Positions 34,901 to 44,237 of a stretch of DNA of 64,000 bases are shown piece by piece. The DNA lies in contig NZ_CP091092.1 in assembly GCF_029633915.1 (NCBI RefSeq), positions 62,001 through 126,000 on the forward strand. The letters run 5' to 3'. The position numbers were made by a program, and so were the translations under genes. How positions within the stretch are numbered: position 1 is the first letter of the stretch; the number at the start of each line of letters is the position of its first letter. This DNA is from Methanomicrobium antiquum. GTDB taxonomy: Archaea > Halobacteriota > Methanomicrobia > Methanomicrobiales > Methanomicrobiaceae. Below the pieces are notes generated by a model. The model saw only the letters and a list, made by a program, of their open reading frames with translations. It was not told the origin of the DNA and did not search any database.

Positions 34901-35217
34901 ATATTAGAAATCAAAATGCTAAATATCTAAATCTCAAAACTAAATAGCTGACTCAAAATGCTAAACCTCAAAGCTAAATAGCAATCTCAATTCCAAATTT
35001 TATTTTTATCTCTGATTTGTTATGAAAGTCAAAATTCCGGATAAACTTATCAGGCTTTTTGTGTGATGAAAAAAGCTCATCATGTGCGTTTTACATTAAA
35101 GTTACTTCGTAACTTACATGAAACCGGTGCATGAAAACTTTTTTTTCATGAACGTTTTTTTTCTAAATCTCCTTTTTTTGATTTTTTTTGAGTTTTTCCG
35201 GCTGATTATCAGTTGTC
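34901..35217. other. Intergenic region between convergent genes
   Basis: No gene. It begins with short degenerate direct repeats (CTCAAAACTAAATAGC, CTCAAAGCTAAATAGC; 34913-34990). It then carries the long copy of the dispersed palindromic repeat (35056-35160), ending in T-runs. Confidence 0.6.
35056..35160 (+). repeat. Dispersed palindromic repeat, copy 6 (long form)
   Basis: Starts with TTTTTGTGTGATG and GCTCATCATGTGCG, then AAAGTTACTTCGTAACTT, CATGAAACCGGTGCATGAAA and TTTCATGAACGTTTTTT. It matches copy 3 (9581-9681, inverted) over about 100 bases, including CCGGTGCATG. Confidence 0.85.
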
Positions 35218-35472
35218 CTAAACAGTATTCTCTTCAGCTTTTTCTTCCTCTTTAACTTTTTCAGCCAGCTTTCCAATCCATATTGCCGCGATAACAGCAA
35301 TTACTGTCACAATTATTGCATAGGTAAACATTGCAATAAGACTGCTTGTGTCTCCAAAAATCTCTTTAAAAAATGCCTGAATAGCGCTGTTCCATGCAAG
35401 AGCGGCAACAAGTCCAAAAGCGGCTGTCATAAGTGCCGCAATCTTCTCAATTATCTGGATACTTAATCCCAT
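35218..35472 (-). CDS. DUF5654-like small membrane protein
   Basis: 84 residues with two hydrophobic helices (about 10-32 and 42-68). An acidic/basic tail follows (AEKVKEEEKAEEN). ALAWNSAIQAFFKEIFG between the helices is typical of the DUF5654 family of small archaeal membrane proteins with unknown function. The gene is single and convergent with the TPR gene. Confidence 0.75.
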   Translation of the reverse strand: MGLSIQIIEKIAALMTAAFGLVAALAWNSAIQAFFKEIFGDTSSLIAMFTYAIIVTVIAVIAAIWIGKLAEKVKEEEKAEENTV

Positions 35473-35779
35473 AATTCATCAGATGAAAATTATTTTGATT
35501 GTATTTATAGCAAATCCCAAGGTTTGGCTAATTTGATTAAATTTTATTAATTCCATAATTCAGGAATAATGTCCTGATATTAGCTGCATATTTTGCGTTA
35601 TCATCCGGCCTGTATCAGATAACACAGTGTCAGATACCTGTGATGAAAATTTATAAGCCACAAATTCGTAAATTTGCTTTATGGGCTTTTTTTGTAAAAT
35701 TAGCTCTTATAAACTGCGAAAATTTTTGAAGTCAAAGTTCTTTATTTAATATACAACATCATATCTCATACTGATTGAT
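35473..35779. other. Promoter region between divergent genes
   Basis: A 307-base gap between the divergent DUF5654 and META genes. No gene was seen. A small inverted repeat CAAATT-CGTA-AATTTG lies near 35663-35678, and a TATA-like ATATACAAC is about 30 bases before the META start. Confidence 0.4.
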
Positions 35780-36796
35780 ATGAAAGAAAAATATATCCTT
35801 AAGGATGTGGACACTAACAAAAAAATTGACAAAAAAAGTGTCTTTAAAACTTCAAATGCATTAAAATTTGTTTTCGAAAATAAAAGAGATAATAAAACAG
35901 ATAAAATCAAAAAAACCGATAATCGCAATACTTCAAAATTAATAAAATGCGCAGGAGTTTTTGCTTTAGTTATCGTTTTAATAATAACTGCCGGATGTAT
36001 TGAAAGCGGAAGTAATAATGATAACAAAAACAACGAAACTCTAATTTCTGATGAAAAATTCCTGGAAGAAGACTTTATGAATAAAACAGCACTTTTTGAT
36101 AATTACTGGATTTTAACTTCATTTTATGATTCTGACTTGAACAAAAAAGTAATAGCCGAAAATGTATCTGTTACAATATCTGCAGATGAAGAGATGTTTT
36201 ACGGAAATTCAGGATGCAACTCCTTCTCAATGGAATATGAAATTAATGATGATAAAATAGTTCCAGGTCTTTATACAACAACTATGATGAGGGCTCTTGA
36301 TGATAATGTCGCATATACAGAGTCGGTTTTCAAAAAAAATCTACAGAATATTTCTGTCTTTAAATGCAATGAAGACACTCTTGCCTTCTTTGATAACAAA
36401 AATATGGAAATACTGATCTTTGAAAAATTCAGCATAAAAGATTACGAATGGAAACTTGATTCAATGTTCTCAAACGAATCTCTCAGAAAAATTCCAGAAA
36501 ACATTTCTGTTACACTTTTGTTTGACAATGATACTGCAGGTGGAAATTCCGGATGCAACAGATACTTTATGAGTCTGACTGAAGTAAACGATATAAAAAC
36601 CTTTAAAGAAATCAGTTTTTCAGGTATTGGTTCAACAAAGATGCACTGCACTAAAGAAGGTGTTATGGAAACAGAATCAGCGTATCTTGGTCATCTTGAA
36701 GATGTTAAATATTATAGAATTACAGGTGACAACTTAAAGTTTATGGACGAAAATAATACCTGCATCCTGTCATTTTTGAAAATAACAGAAAGATAA
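35780..36796 (+). CDS. Lipoprotein with two META domains
   Basis: 338 residues. An unusually long basic N-terminus (about 50 residues) precedes a hydrophobic segment and a lipobox-like ITAGCIES. It is followed by two META/DUF306 (HslJ-like) domains, each marked by GNSGCN (about residues 147 and 255) and a final strand of the type LKFMDENN. META proteins are extracytoplasmic and linked to stress or surface functions, with no known enzymatic role. An internal start giving a normal signal peptide (e.g. near the LIKCAG segment) has no Met, so the long N-terminus may be real. Confidence 0.8.
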   Translation: MKEKYILKDVDTNKKIDKKSVFKTSNALKFVFENKRDNKTDKIKKTDNRNTSKLIKCAGVFALVIVLIITAGCIESGSNNDNKNNETLISDEKFLEEDFMNKTALFDNYWILTSFYDSDLNKKVIAENVSVTISADEEMFYGNSGCNSFSMEYEINDDKIVPGLYTTTMMRALDDNVAYTESVFKKNLQNISVFKCNEDTLAFFDNKNMEILIFEKFSIKDYEWKLDSMFSNESLRKIPENISVTLLFDNDTAGGNSGCNRYFMSLTEVNDIKTFKEISFSGIGSTKMHCTKEGVMETESAYLGHLEDVKYYRITGDNLKFMDENNTCILSFLKITER

Positions 36797-36866
36797 CAGA
36801 AATATAACAGAAAAGAAAAAGAAAAGGAAATAGAAACCAAATTTTTCATTCAGTTTTCTTTTTTAT

Positions 36867-38009
36867 TTATCTTCTCTTTAAAATTTCAATTGCTGATATT
36901 ATAATTAAGGCTGAAAAAACTCCTAAAAGTCCAAGCGGCGTCTGTGGAAGTTGTGCTGTTTCTCCGGGCTTTTTAGTATCTGTTGCAGTTTCAGTCTTTT
37001 CAGTAATTTCAGTCTGTACAGCGGTTGGCTCAGCTGTTTTCTCTATTGTTGGCGTTGGAGTTTTTGCAGAAGGAACTGGTGTCGGAGTCTTTGTCTTTTC
37101 AGGAGTCTTGGTTTTTGTAGGAGAAGGTGTCTGTGTCATGGTTGGTGTTTTTGTAAATCCTGCCTCTACAGTTTCTGTCTTTTGAACAGTTCCTATCGGA
37201 CTTGTAATTGTTGCACCTGTAATTTCTCCTAAGTTGTCCATCATACCGTTTACGTTGCACTCCGCCCATATTGTGTAACTTCCGGTGTTGTATGCTGAAT
37301 TTCCAGTATCCCACACACAGGTCAGAGTTCCGGACGGTGCGAAGTAAGATGATGTTTGCGGGTGAATTCCGGTAATTTTCACAAGATTTTTAGAGCAGTC
37401 ATAAAGTGATGTGAGAGTTGCGCCATCAGGTGTTTTTACTTTCACATCAACTCCTTTGTCAGACGAAGTTACACCCTGTCTTGTAAAAATTGGATATAGG
37501 TTTGAATCAATCCTGAAGTCGAGTGCTTCTCCTGAGACGATTTTTCCATATGTTATATCAAAACTCTCCCCGCCGGGCCGGTACGCATAAAGTTTAAGAC
37601 CAAGACTTGGGTACTGGACATAGATTGCCGAATGACTGTTTAGTGAGCCGTTTGGATATGAATACCAGGTGCCTTCTCTTCCCCTGAAATCAGCAGGTGA
37701 GACATAAAAGCTGTTTGGAGACGGCGTTAATGTATATTCTGGCGAATCTGTTGCCGGATTGCCGGATTTGAAATATGCAAGCTGTGTGTCAGTCACTCCT
37801 CCGGATGAGTAGAATACACCGCTGTTTAAAAAAAGACCCTGTTCTCCGATAAATACCGTATCTCCCTTATAAATTTGATTTATCGCCGCGTTTGCAGGCG
37901 ATATGGCAAGGATTGTCAGGATTAGCAAAATTGCCGGAATGAACAGTCTGGCAAATTTTGGCTTGGTTTTGATTTTATTAACATTTTTAGATTTCTTTTT
38001 TAATTCCAT
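36867..38009 (-). CDS. DUF3821-like surface protein with Thr/Pro stalk
   Basis: 380 residues. A signal sequence (about 1-40) is followed by a DUF3821-type domain (INQIYKGDTVFIGEQGL through the FDITYGKIVSGEALDFRI segment), a family common in Methanomicrobiales envelopes. Residues about 265-350 form a Thr/Pro/Lys-rich stalk, probably glycosylated. The C-terminus is PLGLLGVFSALIIISAIEIL plus KRR, an anchor or sorting signal. The ATG at 38009 gives a normal signal peptide; an upstream start would add 39 unlikely residues. Confidence 0.82.
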   Translation of the reverse strand: MELKKKSKNVNKIKTKPKFARLFIPAILLILTILAISPANAAINQIYKGDTVFIGEQGLFLNSGVFYSSGGVTDTQLAYFKSGNPATDSPEYTLTPSPNSFYVSPADFRGREGTWYSYPNGSLNSHSAIYVQYPSLGLKLYAYRPGGESFDITYGKIVSGEALDFRIDSNLYPIFTRQGVTSSDKGVDVKVKTPDGATLTSLYDCSKNLVKITGIHPQTSSYFAPSGTLTCVWDTGNSAYNTGSYTIWAECNVNGMMDNLGEITGATITSPIGTVQKTETVEAGFTKTPTMTQTPSPTKTKTPEKTKTPTPVPSAKTPTPTIEKTAEPTAVQTEITEKTETATDTKKPGETAQLPQTPLGLLGVFSALIIISAIEILKRR

Positions 38010-38381
38010 AATTATCACGCATCCGATTTTGTCGGTTTTACTTAGTATGACTATTGGTGATAATAATACATTTGCAATACAGTGATTTCTCAAAGTAACA
38101 TCTGCATTATTTATTGTTATTCTCATGAGTTTCTTTTAACAAATAGAATATTTTGGATTTTTAGTTTAATGAGTTCTGTCTCAGGAAAGAGAAGAAAAAA
38201 CAGTCCGGATGAAAAGGAAATGAATAAAAAAATCAGGGCAGGAAAGATGTTTGGGACAGTATATAAATGTTCAAACTAAAAAAACTCTAAAAAAAGAATT
38301 TGTTGAAAAATCTGTTTTTTTTATTTGTTATAATCTTTGCATGCTTGCCTTTTTTTTTACCTGTGAGGTGCCTGTGTTTTA
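38010..38381. other. Intergenic region with a possible 36-codon plus-strand frame
   Basis: The gap lies between the histidine kinase end and the DUF3821 start. The only candidate is a plus-strand frame 38169-38279 reading MSSVSGKRRKNSPDEKEMNK and so on, basic, with no clear ribosome site. I do not call it a gene. Confidence 0.35.
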
Positions 38382-40484
38382 TTATTCATATTTGTATTTG
38401 CCTTTTGGAACAAATATCTCAAATACTGCATTTTCTCCAAAAACACCTGTTTCTTTAATAGTTATTTCTGTGATGGACAGAATTTCTCTTGATAAAAAGA
38501 GTCCCAGTCCTGAATGCCTGAAGTATTTCCTTAAGAAAATATTCTCCTTCTCCTCTTTAGGAACACCTGAGCCATCATCAGTGTATTTCAAAATCAATCC
38601 ATCGTTGATTATTTCAGCAGACAAATTTATTTTAGTAACTTTTTCGCCGTAATTTAAAGTGTTTTCAACGAGGTTGTAAAAAACCTTCTTAAGAAGGGGA
38701 TCAGCATATATCTCCAATTTTCCTGTTTTTACAGATATCTGCTTATCTTTTACGTTTAAACCTGTAAGAGAGTCGCTGAATGTCTGGCTGACATTTTGCC
38801 ATATTGGCATGTTGACTCCTATATCCTGGTAATCAGCAGTGAATTCAATCTGCTGTGATATGTTTTCTGCTGAATCTGCTTCTTTTTGTGTGTATTTAAC
38901 AAGAACAGGGTCCGGATTATCAGAGGATTTAATGTAATCATCTGTTAACTCAAGATACCCTTTTAATACCGTAATCTGGTTTAGAATATCGTGGCGTGTA
39001 ATGCTTGAGAGAAGATTCAACTTCTTATTTGCCTGTGAAAGTGCAGTCTCTGTCATTTTCCTCTCTGTAATGTCATGCAAAATTGCATGAATTCTGACAG
39101 GTTTTCCACTTATGTCCTTTTGGATTCGGGATGAAAGAAAAACTATCAGTTTTTTACCATCTTTAGAAAAAATTTCCAAATCCAGATAGATATATCCGGT
39201 ATCCAGATATTGATAGTATTGATCTTTTAATTGTTCATATGTTTTTTCGGGAACAAATTTGTTGTAATATTTATTTATAATGTCTTTCTCTGTATATCCT
39301 GTCATATGGGTGAATTCCGGGTTTATATCGGTAATTCGCCCATCGATGTCAAGCGCCACATATGCTACAGGTGACTGTTCAAAAAGTTCCCTGAATCTTT
39401 TTTCACTCTCTTTAATTGTAATCTCAGCTTCCTTTTGAGTTGTTATGTCATAAAGTGTAATAATTGAGCCTTCAGTAACTCCACGTCTGTCCTGAAGGTT
39501 TGTTCTTTGGATATGGAATATCCTGTTTTTTTTGTCTGTTTTTTGGATTATTTCATCTTCATAATCTTTTGATGTCTCTTCTGAGGCCCCTTTTATGAAT
39601 GTGGTAAATTCATCCCATTCAGGACATACTTCGCCTAAAATTTTCCCTTCAACTGGATTTTTCCCGGATTTTAGAATTTCGTTAGCAATTTCATTTGACT
39701 GAACAACAACTCCTAAATTATCTGTTATAATAAGACCTGTCGGGAGCTTTTTAAACACAGAATCGTATGCAACCGGAACAAGAGAAAACAGCCTGTAATG
39801 AAAAAGGGCTACAAAAGCCATAAGCAGTGTAAATAAAAAGGCAAGCGGGGTAACGTCCAGATTGTATGCCGGTCCAAACCAGTACACCTGGAATATGAAT
39901 GCAAATAGTATAACAAGGCCGCTTAATGTTATAATTTTTATCTGCCTGTTTATTATTCCATGTGCATGACCTGAATAGTCAAAAAGCATCAGAATCCCGG
40001 CAAGGAAAGTAACCACAAAGTATGAAAAATTCAAAAGATAAATAGGACCCGGGGTTATTGATATCAGCAAAAGATCCTTATAAAATGCAAAACCAACATT
40101 CTGATAAAGGAGCGGAATCATCGCCGGCGACTGTGAAACCAGTATTACAATTACAGGAATTGCAAATAACGCGGCGTAAACCGGCAATTTCAGCATTTTA
40201 TCCCGCCTTATGTAAGTAATGACAAATATCAACCATAATGGTGGAATTAGTGCTATTCCTATGTATTCAAATTTTATTGCAGAAAGTATTAGTAAGGGGC
40301 TTTGAAGTGTAAGCTCAATTCCATATAATATTGAATAATATGATGCAACAAAAATCAGAATTATAAATGGTATTACTTTTTTGGAAGTATTTTTAGTCAG
40401 TACCAAAAGGACCAAAACTGCACCCAGGATACCGGCAAGAAAATATACTGTAGAAATGTGGAACATCTGTTTATTCACATCCAA
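38382..40484 (-). CDS. Histidine kinase with 7TM sensor and two PAS domains
   Basis: 700 residues. Seven hydrophobic helices (about 5-230) match the histidine kinase N-terminal 7TM module. Two PAS domains follow (about 235-345 and 352-475; FRELFEQSPVAYVALDIDGR). A dimerisation helix with the H-box SSITRHDILNQITVLKGYLE holds the phospho-accepting His. The HATPase domain has NLVENTLNYG, DDGSGVPKEEKE and SGLGLFLSREI. This layout is typical of methanogen sensor kinases, which often act without an adjacent receiver; none is present here. It is an orphan kinase with an unknown signal. Confidence 0.93.
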   Translation of the reverse strand: MDVNKQMFHISTVYFLAGILGAVLVLLVLTKNTSKKVIPFIILIFVASYYSILYGIELTLQSPLLILSAIKFEYIGIALIPPLWLIFVITYIRRDKMLKLPVYAALFAIPVIVILVSQSPAMIPLLYQNVGFAFYKDLLLISITPGPIYLLNFSYFVVTFLAGILMLFDYSGHAHGIINRQIKIITLSGLVILFAFIFQVYWFGPAYNLDVTPLAFLFTLLMAFVALFHYRLFSLVPVAYDSVFKKLPTGLIITDNLGVVVQSNEIANEILKSGKNPVEGKILGEVCPEWDEFTTFIKGASEETSKDYEDEIIQKTDKKNRIFHIQRTNLQDRRGVTEGSIITLYDITTQKEAEITIKESEKRFRELFEQSPVAYVALDIDGRITDINPEFTHMTGYTEKDIINKYYNKFVPEKTYEQLKDQYYQYLDTGYIYLDLEIFSKDGKKLIVFLSSRIQKDISGKPVRIHAILHDITERKMTETALSQANKKLNLLSSITRHDILNQITVLKGYLELTDDYIKSSDNPDPVLVKYTQKEADSAENISQQIEFTADYQDIGVNMPIWQNVSQTFSDSLTGLNVKDKQISVKTGKLEIYADPLLKKVFYNLVENTLNYGEKVTKINLSAEIINDGLILKYTDDGSGVPKEEKENIFLRKYFRHSGLGLFLSREILSITEITIKETGVFGENAVFEIFVPKGKYKYE

Positions 40485-40925
40485 AAAGGCAGTTTATGAT
40501 ATAATCTTTTTAATTTTTTTAAACATAAATAAATCTGCCTGATTTATACATATCATCAAGGCATATAAGATATATATTTATTGCAGATGGGAATAGTTAA
40601 ATGAAGTACTCAAGCATATACAGGAAATATTATGACTGCTATAATTAATTCTACAATAAATTGCTATAACAGATTGCAGTTGTAACCAAATTCCGTTGAA
40701 ATGAAATATTACTCTTTTAATTTTCCTGAAACAGTGGCTGGAATTTTTATTTCATCTTTTAGTTCATGAATGCTTTTAAATGAAAGTTACTTCGTAACTT
40801 ACATGAAACTGTTGCATGAAATATATTTTTGATGGATGTTTTTATTTCATGGACGTTTCACATGAAAGTCCGGATGATAAAAATTATTCCTGTTCCGGTA
40901 TAAGAATGAATAAAGGAAAATCCCG
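40485..40925. other. Divergent promoter region with dispersed repeat
   Basis: A 441-base gap between the divergent histidine kinase and E1-like genes. It contains TATA-like ATATATATTTATTG near 40568 and the repeat copy at 40780-40860. Otherwise it is featureless AT-rich DNA. Confidence 0.5.
40780..40860 (+). repeat. Dispersed palindromic repeat, copy 8
   Basis: A full core with AAAGTTACTTCGTAACTT, CATGAAACTGTTGCATGAAA and a partially doubled end (GATGGATGTTTTTATTTCATGG, then ACGTTTC). It lies 65 bases upstream of the E1-like gene start. Confidence 0.85.
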
Positions 40926-41645
40926 ATGATCAGCGAAAGGTATGAAAGGCAGGTTTTGCTTTTATCAGAAGAAGGACAAAAACGGCTTTATGAGTCAAAA
41001 GTATTCATCGCCGGTGCAGGCGGTCTTGGAAGTCCGGTCCTGGTATATCTTACACTTGCAGGTGTCGGGAAAATTGTTGTCGCAGACAATGATACAGTCT
41101 CTCTTTCAAATTTAAACCGGCAGTTTCTGCATGATTTATCAAAACTAGGAGATATAAAAACAGATTCTGCAAGAGATACACTAAATCGTCTGAATCCTGA
41201 TGTTGAGATTGAAGGGATCTTTGAAGCGGTTACTGATGATAATATATCTGAAATTACAAAAGACTGCAGTCTTATTATTGACTGCCTTGACAATTTTGAG
41301 GCAAGACGGGTTTTAAACCGCGAGGCAGTGAGAACCGGCATTTTTATGATTCATGGTGCAGTTTCAGGATGGGACGGTCAGGCAACAACGATAATGCCTG
41401 GAAAAACACCCTGTTATGAGTGCATATTTCCCTTCGACAAAACACCATCCGGAAATTTTCCAATTGTTGGAACAACAGCAGGTGTTATAGGAAGTATTCA
41501 GGCAAATGAAGCTGTAAGGATTTTGGCAGGATATGAGCCCTCTCTTGGAGGAAAGCTTCTGATATGGGATGGACGGACTGCATCTGTTGATCAGATTCCG
41601 CTTTTGAGAAATGAAAAATGTCATGTCTGCTCAGGACTAAAGTAA
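40926..41645 (+). CDS. ThiF/MoeB/HesA-family E1-like adenylyltransferase
   Basis: A 239-residue enzyme that adenylates the C-terminal Gly of a ubiquitin-fold sulfur carrier. The ATP-binding FIAGAGGLGSPVLVYL is at about 25-40. SNLNRQFL and DCLDNFEARR are family signatures. Zinc ligands are CYECIF and CHVCSG. It heads an operon with MoaD, MoaE, YcaO and TfuA. The partner is most simply the MoaD-like protein encoded next. Whether the activated sulfur goes to molybdopterin, to YcaO thioamidation or to both is open. Confidence 0.92.
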   Translation: MISERYERQVLLLSEEGQKRLYESKVFIAGAGGLGSPVLVYLTLAGVGKIVVADNDTVSLSNLNRQFLHDLSKLGDIKTDSARDTLNRLNPDVEIEGIFEAVTDDNISEITKDCSLIIDCLDNFEARRVLNREAVRTGIFMIHGAVSGWDGQATTIMPGKTPCYECIFPFDKTPSGNFPIVGTTAGVIGSIQANEAVRILAGYEPSLGGKLLIWDGRTASVDQIPLLRNEKCHVCSGLK

Positions 41646-41654
41646 TGTAGAAAT

Positions 41655-41948
41655 ATGGTGTCAATAGAAATTACTGTTTTTGCAAGATTTAAGGAGACTT
41701 TTGGGGGATTAAGAAAGCTTGAGATATCAGAAGATAAATGTAGGGATTTTTCAGTAAAAGATGCACTTCTAAAGCTTTGTTCTGAGACAGAAGGGGGATA
41801 TGAGGTTTTGTTTGACTCTGATGAAGAAATTCTTGACAGTGTTCTTTTGATGCACAACAAAAAGAGGATTTCAGCCGGCGATGCAGATGATATTATAATT
41901 CAGGATGGGGATGGTATTGTATTATACCCGCCTGTTTCAGGAGGATAA
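41655..41948 (+). CDS. moaD: MoaD-like ubiquitin-fold sulfur carrier
   Basis: A 97-residue beta-grasp protein ending in PPVSGG, the C-terminal Gly-Gly that is adenylated and thiocarboxylated. The N-terminal VTVFARFKETFGG-like strand (here ITVFARFKETFGG) and IIIQDGDGIVLYPP match MoaD. It is 9 bases after the E1-like gene and 5 bases before moaE. Supplying thiocarboxylate to MoaE for molybdopterin is the known role. Confidence 0.92.
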   Translation: MVSIEITVFARFKETFGGLRKLEISEDKCRDFSVKDALLKLCSETEGGYEVLFDSDEEILDSVLLMHNKKRISAGDADDIIIQDGDGIVLYPPVSGG

Positions 41949-41953
41949 AAAAA

Positions 41954-42349
41954 ATGGTTATTGCGATAACAAAAGATGATATAGATATTGCAAAGCTTAT
42001 TTCTGACGCAAAGCGGCCACAGACCGGAGGTCTTGTTGTTTTTGTCGGAACTGTCCGTGATGACGGAATAGAGGCGATTGATTTTGAGTCCTTTGATGAG
42101 GCGGCTTTATCTGATCTTTACAATATCGCAGATGAGGCTGAAAAGAAGTTTTCCTTAACTTCCGTTGATATTATTCACAGAAACGGCCTTTTGAAGGTGG
42201 AAGAGACAATTCTTGTAATTGTTGCAGGTGCAGGCCACAGAGCAGAAGCATTTGACGGATGCAGGTATATTCTCGAAGAAATCAAGCGTTATGTCCCAAT
42301 ATGGAAAAAAGACATCATAAAAGACGGAGGGGAGCAATGGCACGCATGA
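41954..42349 (+). CDS. moaE: Molybdopterin synthase catalytic subunit MoaE
   Basis: A 131-residue subunit that with MoaD inserts sulfur into precursor Z to form molybdopterin. It has FVGTVRD, HRNGLLKVEE, HRAEAFDGCRYILEE and the C-terminal VPIWKKDI with the catalytic lysines. Formate dehydrogenase and formylmethanofuran dehydrogenase in methanogens need this cofactor. Its end overlaps the YcaO start by 13 bases. Confidence 0.93.
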   Translation: MVIAITKDDIDIAKLISDAKRPQTGGLVVFVGTVRDDGIEAIDFESFDEAALSDLYNIADEAEKKFSLTSVDIIHRNGLLKVEETILVIVAGAGHRAEAFDGCRYILEEIKRYVPIWKKDIIKDGGEQWHA

Positions 42350-43563
42350 GGCTTGAAAACTGCAAAAAAAGATACTCCGGCGAGAGCGAAAGGGCGAGAA
42401 AGCCTGAAGAGACACTTGAGATTATTCAGCCTGTTGCAAAAAAATGCGGTATTACAAGGGTTGCAGATATAACCGGTCTTGACAGGCTTGGAATTTTTGT
42501 ATTTTCATGCATAAGACCCGGAGCCGCCGATGGTGCAATATCGGTGTACAACGGAAAAGGGATGACTGAGAGTTCTGCAAGAGTTTCTGCAATTATGGAG
42601 GGAATTGAGAGGTATTCAGCAGAGATTAATGACAGGGAACTTGTCTATGAAAGATTCAGTTCACTTGGAGAGAAAAAGGCTGTAAATCCGTCCACTCTGA
42701 TTCTTCCTGCCGGCGTTGACCCTGATTCAAAAATTCCATGGTATCAGGGTTTTGATATAATATCAGAAGAGGATGTTTTGGTGCCTGCACATTCCGTATT
42801 TCATCCGGTGCCTTATGGTGCTGTCCGTTTTTTCAGGACAAGCACAAACGGTATTGCATCTGGAAATACTCCTGAAGAAGCGGTGCTTCATGGATTGTGT
42901 GAGGTTATAGAAAGAGATGCCTGGTCTCTTGCTGAGGCATCAGGTTTTTCCGGGCCGGTTCTTAAAAATATCACAGATCCAAATCTTAACAAAGTAATTT
43001 CACTCTTTGAGGATAACGGCGTTGAAGTCACTCTCAGGGATATTACGGCTGATAATGGCATTCCTACAATTGCGGCGGTTTCGGATGACGTAAAGCTAAA
43101 AGATCCCTCTCTTTTATGCATCGGAATGGGCACAAGTCTTTCCCCTGTCGTTGCCGCATTAAGGGCGATTACAGAGGTGGCCCAGTCCCGTGCGACACAA
43201 ATTCACGGTGCACGGGAGGATACAACCGATGCTGACTTTCGAAAGAAGCTTGGATATGACAGGACAAAGCGGCTTAACAAAAAGTGGTTTGAGACTTCAG
43301 AGTCAAAGGATTTTTCAGAGATGCCAATGTTTGAATCTGATGATTTCTTAACAGATATCAGTTATGTGTCAAAAAAGCTTCAGGAGAAGAGCGGAGTTTC
43401 TAGGATTATTGTAAGTGACTTAAGTATTGTTGATGCTGACATTAAGGTTGTACGTGTGGTAGTCCCCGGCCTTGAGACATTTTCAATTGACAGCGAAAGG
43501 GCTGGTGAGAGGTGTAGAAATGCAAGACGTAATCGTGTATTTAGGTCCAAGCCTGAGCATTGA
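42337..43563 (+). CDS. ycaO: YcaO-domain protein (McrA thioamidation type)
   Basis: A 408-residue ATP-dependent enzyme that activates a peptide amide. In methanogens YcaO with TfuA converts a glycine of methyl-CoM reductase alpha subunit to thioglycine. ATP-binding motifs are visible as SSARVSAIMEGIERYSAE (about 75-92), HGLCEVIERDAW (about 188) and ITEVAQSRATQIHGAREDT (about 278). The start ATG is preceded by GGAGGGGAGCA and lies within the end of moaE. The C-terminus overlaps tfuA by 44 bases. Gene position next to an E1/MoaD pair is notable because the sulfur donor for thioamidation is not settled. Confidence 0.93.
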   Translation: MARMRLENCKKRYSGESERARKPEETLEIIQPVAKKCGITRVADITGLDRLGIFVFSCIRPGAADGAISVYNGKGMTESSARVSAIMEGIERYSAEINDRELVYERFSSLGEKKAVNPSTLILPAGVDPDSKIPWYQGFDIISEEDVLVPAHSVFHPVPYGAVRFFRTSTNGIASGNTPEEAVLHGLCEVIERDAWSLAEASGFSGPVLKNITDPNLNKVISLFEDNGVEVTLRDITADNGIPTIAAVSDDVKLKDPSLLCIGMGTSLSPVVAALRAITEVAQSRATQIHGAREDTTDADFRKKLGYDRTKRLNKKWFETSESKDFSEMPMFESDDFLTDISYVSKKLQEKSGVSRIIVSDLSIVDADIKVVRVVVPGLETFSIDSERAGERCRNARRNRVFRSKPEH

Positions 43564-44176
43564 AAAGGCAAAGAGGATTCTGCCGGAGTCGGTTGCTGAA
43601 TACCGGCCGCCTGTTAAGCGTGGAGACCTTGCAGTTGCAGTAGCAAAGAGACCAAAGGCAATCTGCATTATTGACGGCCTTTTTTTCCAGGACTGCTCTG
43701 TGGGCCACCGCGAAATTATGGCGGCTTTAAAGTCAAAGATTTATGTTTACGGCTCATCTTCGATGGGTGCTCTTCGGGCATGCGAGCTTGACAGCTTTGG
43801 AATGGTAGGTGTGGGAAGGATTTATGAGATGTACCGTGACGGAATTATTGAGAGTGATGACGAAGTGGCACTTGCCTGCGATCCTTTTTCAAACGAGGCT
43901 GTTTCAGATGCACTTGTTGATATGAGGATTAATTTTGAAAGAGCAGTCCGGGGAGGCGTTATCACCGGAGACGAGCGGGATATTTTAATCAGGACTGCAT
44001 CGGGAATTTACTACCCGAACAGGACTTACAGACGGGTTTTGAAGGATGCAAGGACTGCCGGGGAGATTTCGGGTGAGTCTTTCGAGCGTCTGACGCGTTT
44101 TTTAAAGGAGCATCCGTTCTCCCAGAAGGAGGAGGATGCAAGGGAAGTTTTGAGGGTTGTCGGGGATGGGGTTTGA
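43520..44176 (+). CDS. tfuA: TfuA-like protein (McrA thioglycine partner)
   Basis: A 218-residue protein of the TfuA family, found beside YcaO in thioamide pathways. The conserved core is VYLGPSLSIEKA, ICIIDGLFFQDCSVGHREI and the YGSSSMGALRACEL segment, followed by GRIYEMYRDGIIESDDEVAL. It is thought to deliver sulfur or recruit the substrate for YcaO. The ATG at 43520 has GAGAGGTG upstream; an earlier ATG would lie deeper inside ycaO. It is the last gene of the operon. Confidence 0.93.
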   Translation: MQDVIVYLGPSLSIEKAKRILPESVAEYRPPVKRGDLAVAVAKRPKAICIIDGLFFQDCSVGHREIMAALKSKIYVYGSSSMGALRACELDSFGMVGVGRIYEMYRDGIIESDDEVALACDPFSNEAVSDALVDMRINFERAVRGGVITGDERDILIRTASGIYYPNRTYRRVLKDARTAGEISGESFERLTRFLKEHPFSQKEEDAREVLRVVGDGV

Positions 44177-44237
44177 GAAAGTTCTAAAGTTGTTGAATTT
44201 AGTAAATAAAAAAGAAAAAAATATTTTTAGATCTTTT

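Noticed and set aside
36951-37232. Cys/Ser-rich plus-strand frame
   Set aside because: It is the antisense of the Thr/Pro stalk of the DUF3821 protein; the composition is a shadow of that repeat.
38251-38652. 133-codon plus-strand frame
   Set aside because: It overlaps the HATPase end of the histidine kinase in antisense and has no ribosome site.
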